This document shows positions 27,401 through 38,384 of a stretch of 64,000 nucleotides of DNA, piece after piece; position 1 is the stretch's first letter, and each line of letters opens with the position of its first letter. This DNA comes from Dillenia suffruticosa (taxonomy: Eukaryota; Streptophyta; Magnoliopsida; Dilleniales; Dilleniaceae). The DNA is taken from contig JAVTVX010000009.1 of the NCBI GenBank assembly GCA_033439265.1, forward strand, positions 4,639,609 through 4,703,608. The letters run 5' to 3'. The notes under the pieces are model-generated. The model was not told the DNA's origin. It saw only the letters and a program-made list of their open reading frames with translations, and made no database searches. Both the position numbers and the translations under genes were made by a program.

Positions 27401-27738
27401 ATCTTGGTATAATAATAATTAATAATGAAAATAAAAAACTTTGGTAATTGGCTATCACAAAGAGTATTGGTGTGGTATGGGCCACATTCTAGTAGGCCCA
27501 TTGAATGGGGCTAAGTTGGTCAGGGCCTACTATCTCATTGGGCCAGGCCCAGGACTATATACATTGACCGAAATAATTTTTATCTTATTTTTGGGAAATT
27601 GGTAATTTTTGGCTAAGCATAAAAGGGAGAAAATAGAAATAAAATAAAATAAAATCCCACCCTTTCCCCCGCCATCCCATTTCAGGAGAGCAGAGTCCGA
27701 AGAGATGCAATTACAGAAAGTTCGATTTCATCGAAGAG

Positions 27739-27830
27739 ATGAAAACAACCAAGCCACCGTCTGCTTCAAAGACTCAAATCCCCACGACCGTCAACATCAT
27801 ACTACTCTCCCCATTCTTAAAATCAGTATG

Positions 27831-27880
<50 letters not shown>

Positions 27881-28546
27881 GTTTCGTTTGCTACTAATTC
27901 TAATGGTGCTTCTTTTTTTTGAATATATATAATATATATTGATGTTTACCTTAATGGGTTTTTCTTGTAAGGTTTATTTGAATGATTGGGGCTTGATTAG
28001 GGTCCCAGATGACTCCACAAGTGGGAAATTTGGTGTAGGTGGTTTTGCTTCAAGCGAGTGAGTAATTGAGCTTTAATCTTTCAATTTGCCCTTTTATGTG
28101 TTTTTCTTTTTGTTTGGATTTGGGCTTGATTAAACTTAATTCACAATTCCCAATTTTGAAAACTTTTTAACATTTGGTGTGAATGAAACCTAACCTTTTT
28201 CTTTGGGAGGAGCTGGGGTGGGGTGGGAGTGTTTGGGCATCAGTTTTATATATTGTTCAATAAAATCAACCCCAGGATGTTATTATTTTATTGCGGTCAT
28301 TTTCTTCTCTTGATTACCATATGTGACAATTTCCCATATGGCATTTTCTTTCACTTGTTTGTTTGAACTTAATTTAGGTACCTGTGCAATGTAGTCTATG
28401 CATTTGTTGTGGTAACAAATCCCCAATCTAGAGCAACTGAGTCTCCACGTGAATTTGGAACAGTAGCAAAATCTGCAGAAGAATTCATGAATTCACCGTT
28501 TGCGGTCATTCAGTGTTGCGTTCATTCGTTTATGTCCTTTGGCTGA
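27739..28546 (+). CDS. Unidentified small three-exon gene candidate (113 aa)
   Basis: Proposed exons: 27739-27825, 27972-28057, 28378-28546. Donors are TCA|GTATGT and GA|GTGAGT. Acceptors are TAAG|GTTTAT and TTAG|GTACCT. Only this combination keeps the frame open across all three (MKTTKPPSASKTQ, VYLNDWGLIRVPDD, FGVGGFASSEYLCNVVYAF) to a TGA at 28544-28546. A long CT microsatellite sits at the start of intron 1. Another ATG at 27705 is in a different frame that cannot be spliced to exon 2. I do not recognise the product. The last exon runs into repeat sequence, so the true 3' end may be lost. It could also be a truncated gene or a non-coding transcript. Confidence 0.35.
27834..27877. repeat. 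(CT)n microsatellite
   Basis: About 22 CT units lie immediately downstream of the proposed exon 1 donor of the small gene candidate. The run forms the 5' part of its intron. Confidence 0.95.
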
Positions 28547-28617
28547 GATGGCCAGAGAAACCTTTTGTTTGAACCATTGGTGATTGAATCTCCTAAAGAA
28601 GGTGGGTGCTCCAGCCA

Positions 28618-28659
<42 letters not shown>

Positions 28660-28735
28660 ATACCAGCAAGTTTTGAAGCTAGGACCTCCAGATACCACTT
28701 CAAGTGTCTTTCCCAACTGAATTAGAGGGTACTTG
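28545..28735. mobile_element. Two tRNA-like SINE remnants meeting at a 35-base A-run
   Basis: The left half reads like a plus-strand head (TTTGGCTGAGATGGCC, then GATTGAATCTCCTAAAG) running into an A-run of about 35 bases at about 28619-28653. The right half, reverse-complemented, also has a tRNA-like head (TCTAATTCAGTTGGG, then GGAGGTCCTAGCTTCAAAAC). This could be one SINE beside a second one in opposite orientation. Family assignment is weak. Confidence 0.4.
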
Positions 28736-28739
28736 AGGA

Positions 28740-31320
28740 CAAAATAGGGTACCTTTAAGAGATGTGCTTGGGATTGGCAAAAATATGAATGATAAACGGT
28801 ATATGCTACTTGAACGAAACCATGTGGAGATTTTGTTTTGTTTTTGTTTTTGTTTTTTTTTTCCCTTCCTGTTTTATTTTGTTGCTTTTGTCTTTTTTAT
28901 TCTTTTTTTTGTGGTGGGGGGGGGGGGGAACATGTTATATATATGGATGCATGCTCTAAGAATATTATCCCTTTTATACAAACCTCGGGACCAAAAACCA
29001 GAGCTGAACAAGGAGACTATCCTGACTTGGTTAAAATCCACTCAAAAGCAACTAATCTCTGCCTTGGCTTGAGTTGTGACATGTCGGATTAGTTCCTTTT
29101 TGCCCAAACCTCACCAAGTCCCAATTCTTATCACAACAAATTTCAATCAGGTCTAATCAATGCTTGAACATGATTGTAGAAATGGGCCTTTTCATTATAG
29201 TTATTGTTCCTCACACATCAATTTTTCTCTTTGAAATTAGTTCTATGTCTGGAATGAAGTAAGTATCTAATGTGAATGTGTTTGTTCATGCCATGCTTCG
29301 TCTGAGTATTAGTTAGTTCTCATGTGATACAAAAATCAACTTTTTTAATGAACTAACATCAAACTAAACCCATTATCAATAATGCTTCCTTCATTGTATG
29401 AGTCACAGTTGCATTTTAGTTAAAGCAGTTGAGGACGACAAAGTTTCTCTTTAACAGATGAGACAACAGCATTGCTGCCAAGATCTCCTCTTGTTGTGAT
29501 CACTCAAGTGATCTACATTGAAGAAGTTAATAACTCTACCACTGCTAATACCCATGAACTCCAACTTATTGTTGGAGTATGCATGATAAATAGTGGATAA
29601 TCTGTTAGTTAGCTGATAGTCCACTTGCTTATTCTTTTGAGTATATTGGTGTCTAACGGTGTACATAATTGATATAAAACCTGATTGGGACAAAAGAAGA
29701 GCATCTCATAGATGATGAGAAGCTGCAAAACTCTCATTGTCTATCTCTTCAATGTTTGAGTGAATTTGGAATTTAGGATTTTCTGTGAGTGGAAGAAATT
29801 TCTCCATGGTCAAAACAAATCTTGAGGAACTTATGGGTACGGTCATGTTATTTGACTCTAATTTCATGTTTGACAAATAGCAGAGTAGTATACACACATC
29901 AGCTAGAACATGGTCAAAAACTTCTCCATGGTGAAAACTTCTGGAGAATTTATAGGAAGAGTCATGTCATTTCTTTTGTGCATGAGATGGACATTGCTAG
30001 AGTACGTGTACAAATGACCTTACCCCTGTTGCTGGTGTTGTGACCAGAAGTCGGTCTAAGTCCAAGAAAACCAAGAATAAGGAAATAGAGAAAGATGCAG
30101 TACAAAGTAAAGTAGCAGATGGAACCTATGACTAGCATTCTTCACTAGAGGAAAGTCCAAAGCAAATGGAAATGAGGACAAGTGGAACTGCTTCAAGGGT
30201 GAGTGATGGACCAATAACCAGTCCAAAGATAAAGTAGATGAAGAAAACCCTAAAGGCTTCAGCAGTTAGAAGATCTGCTAGATTGAAGAGTACAAAGGTT
30301 TGATCAGCAACAAACGGCAGCAGCAGTTCAAGCTATGTCTACGCAATTAATGCTGCAATTTTTTTTTTTTTTTTTTTTGTGGATAAATATGTTTATTCTT
30401 CCTTGCAGGTTGGTGTCTGGGCTACGAATGCAAAATGTTGGCAGGAGACAAAAATGAGTGCTCATTTGTGCAACAAAGTTAATGCTTTCAACCTCATCTT
30501 AGATCAAATTTATACAGATATCTTTTGCTTAAACTCAAAGCAACATTCTGCAAAAGCCCTTGTATCTTCTCGTGTACTAGTCATTTGAAGCTTTGCATTC
30601 ATAACAGAAACATTTCATTTTACTTTTGTTGTACTCACCCCGTTTGTAAAAGATGCCCTAGAATTGAAGGGCTTTATGGTAGTATGCCCTAGATTAACCT
30701 TAAATGTGCTCCAAGAGTCCCATGATCTTGTATGGTTTCATGGAAGAAAGAACCCTAGAACAATCGTGCTAAAGATACATTGTGTAGGACAAAGTGTGCT
30801 GTAATTGGAGTTTTGCATTTTGCTGAATACATTTAACCTCAGTAAGTAATACAAGTTCATGTCTAATGCATTGCATCCTGAGTCATTGTAATGCAATCAT
30901 ACAAGACAGACCAACAAAAAGAATGAAAAACTTTATGAATTTTAAATCAACTAAAATTACAAAAGTAATCTATGGCCTTTCTTTCTTTCATTCTTTTGGT
31001 CGGATTTTGGCCAGAGAACTCACTTACATGCATTGATCTCCAGTAGATTACTTTGTCAAGAGAAAGGATACGAATGAAGGAAATATTAGAGGTATAATCA
31101 ATCATTGATGGTCTGAGAAAAGAATGCTGCAGAGTTTCAGATGAGGGGGCAAATACTTCCCAGAGCCATTGGCTTGATATTTGTTCCCTAACCTTCAGTT
31201 TTCTCTAGTATTGTCTTGTCTTTGGGATTGGAGGAGATAAGGAAACAATAATTAGGAAGGCACCAACAGGACCTCCCCACTACAATCTAGTTTAATCTCC
31301 TTGACATGATCAATATAACT
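28740..31320. other. Intergenic region with degenerate coding traces
   Basis: No intact gene is seen. It holds homopolymer-rich stretches (T/G-runs near 28845-28928) and a T-run at 30360-30378. Open frames are short and unlike known families, apart from the separately listed remnant at 30.0-30.3 kb. Confidence 0.55.
30015..30310 (+). pseudogene. Degenerate coding remnant with basic RRSARL motif
   Basis: Reading through in-frame stops gives a charged peptide with TRSRSKSKKTKNKE, then SLEESPKQMEMRTSGTA and SAVRRSARLKSTK. The RRSARLK-type motif is common in linkers of plant transposon-encoded and chromatin proteins, but nothing here is specific. Several stop codons interrupt it and no start is evident. 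I cannot name the parent gene. Confidence 0.3.
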
Positions 31321-31328
31321 TAATTGAG

Positions 31329-34300
31329 TCATCCTTCTAGAGGTCTGGCTGCCTGCAAATTCTGATTAAAGAAATATATTAGATTTGATAGATAGCACAT
31401 GCTGCTCAACATTTAATACGGACTTCAAACTAGATATTCTCATCTAACCAGAAGTTAACTATAAATTTTGTTAAATTCAATTCATTTAACCGGATAGGGT
31501 CACTTGAATTATCTTTTGAAGAAAAAAAATCAGGACATAAAAAAGAGAAAAGAAACCAGAAAAGAAAACAAACATTAGGACGCACCAAACTCAGAGCTTG
31601 TGCTGCGCTACTGCGAAGCTCTTCGCCACACACCTCCATAAGCATTTTCATTAAATATTCTCTTTGCTCTACCTTGAAGTGTTTTTCAAGGCCCTGGGCT
31701 AGCATTTCTATCTCTGGCTGCAGAACAGAAATGATAGATCATCAAGCATTTCAATCAAAAGACTAACACACAAAAATGAACATTAGTTGAAACCTCCAAA
31801 GGACATAATAAATTTGAAAAGAGAAAAAGAAAAAGAAAAGAAAAAAGGTTTTGAAGAAGCTGTATAAATAGTTTTGGATGACGGTAGGAAAACATCAATA
31901 ATGAACGGTCAATATGAGTTTTTCATTTAACAAGCCTGAATAGGTTGTTTTCGAGGAGAGAAAGGAATTTGGTCAGATATAAACTAACCTTACCAAATAT
32001 AAATAGAATGAAAACAATGGTACAGTTGCTCCTGGGATTTTTAGCAGAATATTGGCAATTATGAGAAAATTGTGTATGCTTTTGGTGGCAGTCATACAGT
32101 GTAATTGAAAAGGCATATTATCAAATATATCACGTCACAGACAATATCCCATGAACCAAAGCACATACAGAGGATTCATCAGGACGAAATACGTGCAGAA
32201 TAGAGCATATCTTTGACAGTTCTGCTACTGCTTCTAAATGGTTATTTTGCATTTCCAAAGCCTGAAAATTTGGGAAACAAATTGCAGCGGATCAGTGTAG
32301 AAAATCACCAACAAGACTAGAAAATGCACCTTCAAAATTGGAATTGTGTGCCTTTGAGTGCTTGCAAATGAACATGTGAATTTGGAAACAACAGAAAGCT
32401 ATATTAAATGTCATAGGCATTAATAGAAATATTTTGAACTTCATGCTTCTAGCTTCACATCTATCAACTACATTTTTCAGTTCTCTATTCATCTAAAAAA
32501 AAACAAGAGAGACAACTCTTAACCACCTCGTACTTTAAAGATCATCTTTCTACAGTTTAAAAATGTTTATTTAAGTCCCCGATATGGGAAAGGACGAAAA
32601 TATAGAAAACTGAAAATGGAGAAATATGTATTGGTCAAGTAGGCAATAAATTTTAGACACAGCAAAGTCTAAAACTTTATTGGCTATTGACTTACTTAGC
32701 AAGTGCGGACAAGTGGTTTCATTCAAATGCTAAAGCTCTGGAGATGGAATAGATACCCAGGCTTGCAGAAATCTTGATCGCATGCGTGCAGCAACAGCTG
32801 CAGATACAATTCTTGCTGCATGAATATTCTCTAGCCCAATATTCTCAGCAAGCCCAGCAAGGAACTGCTGTGGTTCCTCCCCATCAATCTGAATAAAGGT
32901 AGAGTGACTATGGCTGTAAAACATAAAAACAGGTCATGGCAATGACAGAAAAGAATTTACAGTAAATAAACCAAAAGAACCGCCACTGGACACTGCAGTT
33001 TCCTTTTATTGTTCTTCCTGAAGAAAAAACGGAAGTGGCAAGGTGGGACATGCATACCTAGAGCAGATGTTTAGCACAAATTCAACAGCTGTACGGTATA
33101 GGGAATCCCTTTCATAGGACGTGTCAATAACAACCCTAGCCCCAGAAATCCTGCATAATCGACGCAACTGCTCAACCAACAAGAATAGAAACCCCAATAA
33201 GTTACATGGATTTTGGAGTTGGATGACGAAACAAGAAAGTAGAACTCCATATGGAGCTTCGAAAGGACAAACCCACATTTGACTTGTTTTTTAGTTCAAA
33301 GTTTAAAAAATGGCACTTGCATTATTAAACATTCTTGGCCTGTTCTTTGTGACAGCAGTACTGACTGAAACGATTTGTCAAATAAGAGAATAAGGATGAT
33401 GAGAATTCTTAGCTGGCAACTGGGATGAGGAGATCTGGGAAGAATTTAACTTCTCATTTGCAGATTACATGCATTTTATCCTTAACCTTTTTGTTATTTT
33501 TATAATACTATATTGTGATACAGAAGCAAAGTAGATCTTGAGTTTGAGAGCTTGTGACTTTGTTTTGAGGTGGCAACAAAACTACCACATGTGATCTAAC
33601 ATGATGAAGATTGAAACATGGCTGCAAAACTTGGAATGGATCGAGACACTCGCCTGAACTATATCATCTTCCGTTATGTCCCTCCCGCTCATTTTGTAAT
33701 CCAGGATTACTGAAAATCGCAGACATCACAGTTGAGAAAAAATAACAGTACATATCTGAGGAAAGCACCATAACACCAATTATTCACAGTCTTAAAAGGA
33801 GAAAATCACGCTAATATCACAAACAAGGTATTTCCATTTGCTTGGGCAGTAGCCACAGAACAAGATACCAGTGTGCACGGGAATTTTAATAACCAAAGAA
33901 TGCTGATAGATAACTCAACAAATGTGACTTTCAAAAAGATTTGCTTGATTTCACTAGTGATATGGAAGCATGAAAGTAACTTCATCTTTGTATTTCTCTG
34001 GAAACTAATTTCATCTTTTTTTTTTTGGGAATAAACCACCGAGTAAATCCGGTTCAAACCGGATTAAGCCCTTAAGAGACAAAACTCTCTCAAAACATAT
34101 TTTTATCATACACAATACCCGAATCCGAGATTTTGCTTAAGAGATACCAGTACCCGGCCACTCGACCAACTAGGCGTGTTCTTCTTTTTTTAATGTGGAT
34201 TGTCTGAACAAATCAATGGCGTAGAAAATTTTATGAAACAGTGATAGCATAGCACTTCAAATTTGGCTATAATCCTAAGATTCACTCTACAAACCTACAT

Positions 34301-35278
34301 AGTCACTTCATATTTCCCCGGCATACCCAAATTTGTCTAAATGAGGTGCATGCCCGCACCCAAAATACACCTACCGGCGGCACTCATACCTAAGTCCATG
34401 TAATAGACCTATCCTAAGATAAATATGAAAAATTCAAACATAAGAAGCATTTTTTATTTTTTTTTTATAATTTTTGCAAGCCAGAATGTGAGATGTGACA
34501 GAAACAGACCTCGGATTAACCTGTTAACTTCTCTCTGATGCTCCTCCTGGTTAATTGTCAAAACCGGCTGTGGCAATGAATCAGGCCACCATTTCGGCAG
34601 CTTCACTTGCCTCCTATAATCACCGGTCGTTTGGATTGATCCCGAATTTCTCGGCAACCCCAAAGTACCCTTAGGAGGGGACAAAGGATTGCTCAAAACC
34701 CTGACATTCAAATAATTATCACTCCTCTTGTTCTTCTTCCTGTGCCCAACTATCACTTCTTTGCCACCTAAACTCCTATCCCTCTTCCAAATAATCCCAC
34801 TGTAACCAAACCCCAATTGGAAGCCAAGCCCCAACCCTGACCCTAATTCTTTCAAAATCCAAAAAGTAAAAACAGCAACAAAACTCCAAATCACCAAATT
34901 GCCAACAAATTCCAATGATGAACGGCGACAAGAGATAATTACCCTCTTATTACGATCAACCGTAACCAAAGTCTGAAAATCCTCGAATGCTTCTCTCCCA
35001 GAAAACACAAATTGATCAAATTTTGTACTAGATGAATTGATAATCCTCTGAATTGACATTGAGGCACGATTTCGTAGGGTTTCTATGTCGATAACCGTTT
35101 CGAGTTTTGGGTCAGTGATGTTTTTCTTTTTCTTCTTCTTGCGGCTTGAAAATGGAGAAGAAGAACAGAAAGTGAGATGAAAATTTGTGGGGTTATGGTT
35201 TTGAAGCCATTTTTGGGTGCAGTTGTTAAAATTTGGTTGAGAAGGGCTGAAAAATGGAGTGATTGCAAGAGATTCCAT
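31329..35278 (-). CDS. Conserved plant protein, probable plastid-targeted single-pass membrane protein (7 exons, 449 aa)
   Basis: Exons: 35278-34510, 33709-33654, 33167-33058, 32913-32757, 32261-32169, 31717-31586, 31361-31329. The joined frame is open for 449 codons. Residues 1-50 are Ser/Thr/Asn-rich and lack acidic residues apart from Glu2, followed by a Lys run, as in chloroplast transit peptides. A single hydrophobic helix lies near residues 124-143 (FVGNLVIWSFVAVFTFWIL). The C-terminal half is soluble and helical (LRRLCRISGARVVIDT, LAENIGLENIHAARIV, EIEMLAQGLEKHFKVEQRE). I do not know a function. Intron 2 has a GC donor (GTTCAG|GCGAGT); the other introns are GT-AG. Part of this gene (31673-32579, covering most of exon 6, intron 5 and exon 5) was copied into the LINE at 42.3-43.2 kb. 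Confidence 0.85.
34016..34175 (-). mobile_element. tRNA-derived SINE in intron 1 of the 449-aa gene
   Basis: A T-run at 34016-34026 (A-tail of the minus-strand element) is followed by the body. The tRNA-like head lies near 34125-34172: reverse-complemented it reads TAGTTGGTCGAGTGGCCGGG (A box) and GGATTCGGGTATTG (B box), then TGTATGATAAAAATATG. No target duplication was securely identified. Confidence 0.6.
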
Positions 35279-35279
35279 A

Positions 35280-38100
35280 GAATTGAAGCAGAGAATAGAA
35301 ATAAGAATTGTGAGAAGTTGTTAAGGATTTAGGGGAAGGGTTTTGTTTTTATTGATTGAGAAGAAAGGAATTTGTATGGAGGTTGTGGACATGTTTCTTC
35401 TCAGTCTCCTCCGTCAGACTTCGATTTTGACAAACGTTCGATCGATGAGACTTCCCACAGAAGATAAAATCAAATTAAATTAGAATTAAAATCAAATTAA
35501 AAATTAAAAATATTATATAAAAAGCTAAAGCCAACCCCATATTTGGCCAAGTGTCCTCCTTTAAATTTAAATTTAAATTTTACAAGCCAGACGAGAATAA
35601 ACACTATTAGGACAAAATCGAAAACTATTTTATCGAATCTTTTTTAATATTTTGGATAATTTATTAAATATTCGATTTGATTTGAAATAAAATTAAATTT
35701 TAATTTAATTTATTTAGATAATTATTAGTTTTAATAATTTTTATTTTGATCAAATCTAATTAATCAAATTAATTAAAAATATTATATATTTTTTAAAATA
35801 ATTTTTATTAATATAAATATTATTATAATATAATAATTGAAATTTAAAAGTGAAATAATATAAATAATTAATAAAAATTCTAAAATAAAAAAAACTTAAA
35901 AAGTAAAACTAATATAGTGAAGAGTGCATAATTTCCGATGTTAAGTTCGGACTCTTCCACTCCCAAACTTAAACCCTCACTCCCGCGTCTCCCTCTCATT
36001 TTCCATTTCTCTTTGTTACTTTCATGTTTTGATTTCTCCCCCACGCTACTCTCTTACATTGCATCACGACGAATTTTAGAAATAAGGATATTTATTTTAG
36101 TTTGAATATTTTCTTTATCTTTTAATTTTTATGAATTTTTCTACTGTCACTTAAAAATCTCTTATAGTCAATTATTTCAATAATTTAATTAATTTGAATA
36201 ATCAAATCGAATTAATTGCTTTATTTGGTTAATAAATTGTCAATTTTTAAATTATGTGGTTAGATTATAATTATAAAAATTATAAAACCAAATCAAATCA
36301 GTTATTCTAATTTTAATTATTTTGATTACAATTTGATTGAATGTTCACCTAGAGTAAGGAATTCCTTGTTTTTAGTTTGAGTATCGAATGAGGACACATG
36401 ATCGGTAGAGTTAAAAAGAAGAAGAAAGTTAAACACATGATTTTTATACTATCCTCACACTCAAACGTTTCGATTTTCTAACCTACCGAGCTTATCAAAC
36501 AAATTAAATTAATTTTATGAGCCAAAGAACAAATAATAATAAAAAAATGCATATATCCACCAATGGTATATTGCAACGTTGATAACCCAATGTCTCTCAG
36601 GGACAGTTCAAGCGATAGAGTCTCCCTACTTCCATCCTCCTTTCTCTAATTCAAAAGGGTTATCCATTCCATTCTCATGTTTTAATCGATAGTTTAGGTG
36701 ACCAAATGCTTTCCTTTGAGTCCGCTGTAATATTTTCTTTTATTTTTCTAATTGAGAACTCATTAAACAAAATTGGAACACCATCTTCATAGCTTCCATC
36801 ACTCACACTAACTATCAATTTTATTTTCACTAATTTCATATCTTAAACTTTAATTTTTTTTAATTTACAAATTTTGCTACGACAAAAAATGAAGTTCTAA
36901 ATTTTATTAGTACTTAGACTTGAAATCTCATTTTTGCCGGTACTATAAATTAAATTATAATTGAGAATATTTTGACTAATTTATTATATAAATAAAAAAA
37001 AGATACAAAATACAATAGGAAGCAAATATTTTCATGTTGGTTATCCTATTAAATCATTATTCAATTGTAAAAAATAATAATTTCATAAATAATATTTTTA
37101 GGTGTTCAATTTAGTTCTTTTTAAGACTTTTTTAATAATTTGATGGTATGTTTAAAAATAAAAAATTTATTATCATAAATATCTTATTAATTAAATATTT
37201 ATTTAAATATGCAAAACAATATGACAATTAATATATTTAAATAGAAAATTTTCACTTATAAACAAGATTTACAAATGTATTACTTCCACATTATTAAGAA
37301 TAAATTTGAATATGGTTCTAATGTAATATTAATAAAAAATTTTGGATATGACTCTTATATCATGTTAAAAAATAAATTAATATAGCTATGATACTATATT
37401 AGAGATAAAAGTAATAATAATATGAAATCTTAATATTATATTATTTTAATAAATTATTACAATAAAATGAGTTTATATAAAAAACTTATTATCACGAATA
37501 TAGAAATATAATATATAAAAATAAAAACTTTATTAAAATAGCTCTTATATTATCTTTTTTTTGTTTTTACTATCGGTATTCGAGTTTTACTTGATTAATC
37601 TGGTTCGAGTACTATGGTGCTCAGTAAGAATTTACTTTCTTAAAACTTTTTTAATTATTGTTAGAATTCAAACTCAAGATTTTAATTAAAAAATAGAATA
37701 TCCGATTATTCAATTCAAAAAAATTTAATAATGAGATATCACTTTAAATTCATTTGAATGAATATTTTTAAACAAAATATTTACGAAAAAAAAAAGGGAT
37801 ACTGATGTAATTTTAAACATACGTACAAAGGTGTCCGAAAAAGTCAAGATGTAACAAAATATTTATGAATTTTTTATTTTGAAGTTGCATTATGAAATCT
37901 TAGATCATTTCAGTTTAACTCTATTTATTATTATTATTTTATTTATAATATATTTAAATAAAAATAAAATATTTTTATTTTCTCAATAAATATTATTACA
38001 TTAATAAATTTTTTATATAAAAAATCTATTTAATTTCAATTAATTTGAATCTTAATTTTAGTTAACGAAATCTAATGCTTACGACTAATTTGAGTAAATC
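35280..38100. other. AT-rich intergenic/promoter region between divergent genes
   Basis: The 449-aa gene (minus) and the 626-aa gene (plus) diverge from this roughly 3.1-kb spacer. The first 150 bases should hold the leader of the minus gene. The rest is very AT-rich with no supported coding sequence, apart from a SINE remnant near 37.6 kb. Confidence 0.65.
37555..37720 (-). mobile_element. Decayed SINE
   Basis: A T-rich start (reverse-complemented A-tail) is followed by CGGTATTCGAGTTTTACTTG and GATTAATCTGGTTCGAGTAC. Further on is a B-box-like AATTCAAACTCAAGATTTT with a head at the right. The motif order matches the 34.0-kb element. It is eroded and has no clear target duplication. Confidence 0.5.
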
Positions 38101-38103
<3 letters not shown>

Positions 38104-38135
<32 letters not shown>

Positions 38136-38384
38136 ACTGGAATTTTAAAAAAACCCCAGAAATTACATCAATGAGCGTCTTTGGGAGGACCGCTTCTTCT
38201 CTCTCTCCAAACCCAGGTAACCCCCCCCCCCTCTTTCTCTCTCTTCGAATTTCTCCTTCAATCACTTGCAGCATACCTGATTCATATTACGTCTGATCGA
38301 AACCCTGGAAATTGTTTTTTTTAGACCGTAATGATTGGAGTCAAAAACAATTTATAGGGTTTCTGTGATGTTGTTCTTCTTGCT
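38104..38384 (+). promoter_or_regulatory. 5' leader with GA tract, probable leader intron and two upstream ORFs
   Basis: A GA microsatellite at 38104-38131 precedes an ATG at 38171. If the intron 38217-38324 is removed (CCCAG|GTAACC ... TTTTAG|ACCGTA), that ATG opens a 29-codon uORF ending TGA at 38366-38368. The A of that TGA begins a second ATG (TGATG at 38366-38370). This second ORF overlaps the main start codon out of frame. The arrangement suggests reinitiation control of the 626-aa protein. This is inference from sequence only. Confidence 0.4.

Larger units (their letters stand above)
23600..27650. other. Intergenic region with transposon remnants
   Basis: Apart from the MITE and SINEs listed separately, the sequence is AT-rich and without supportable coding potential. 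The open frames at 23852-24049, 24471-24656 and 26760-26981 are short and show no family signature. Confidence 0.6.
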
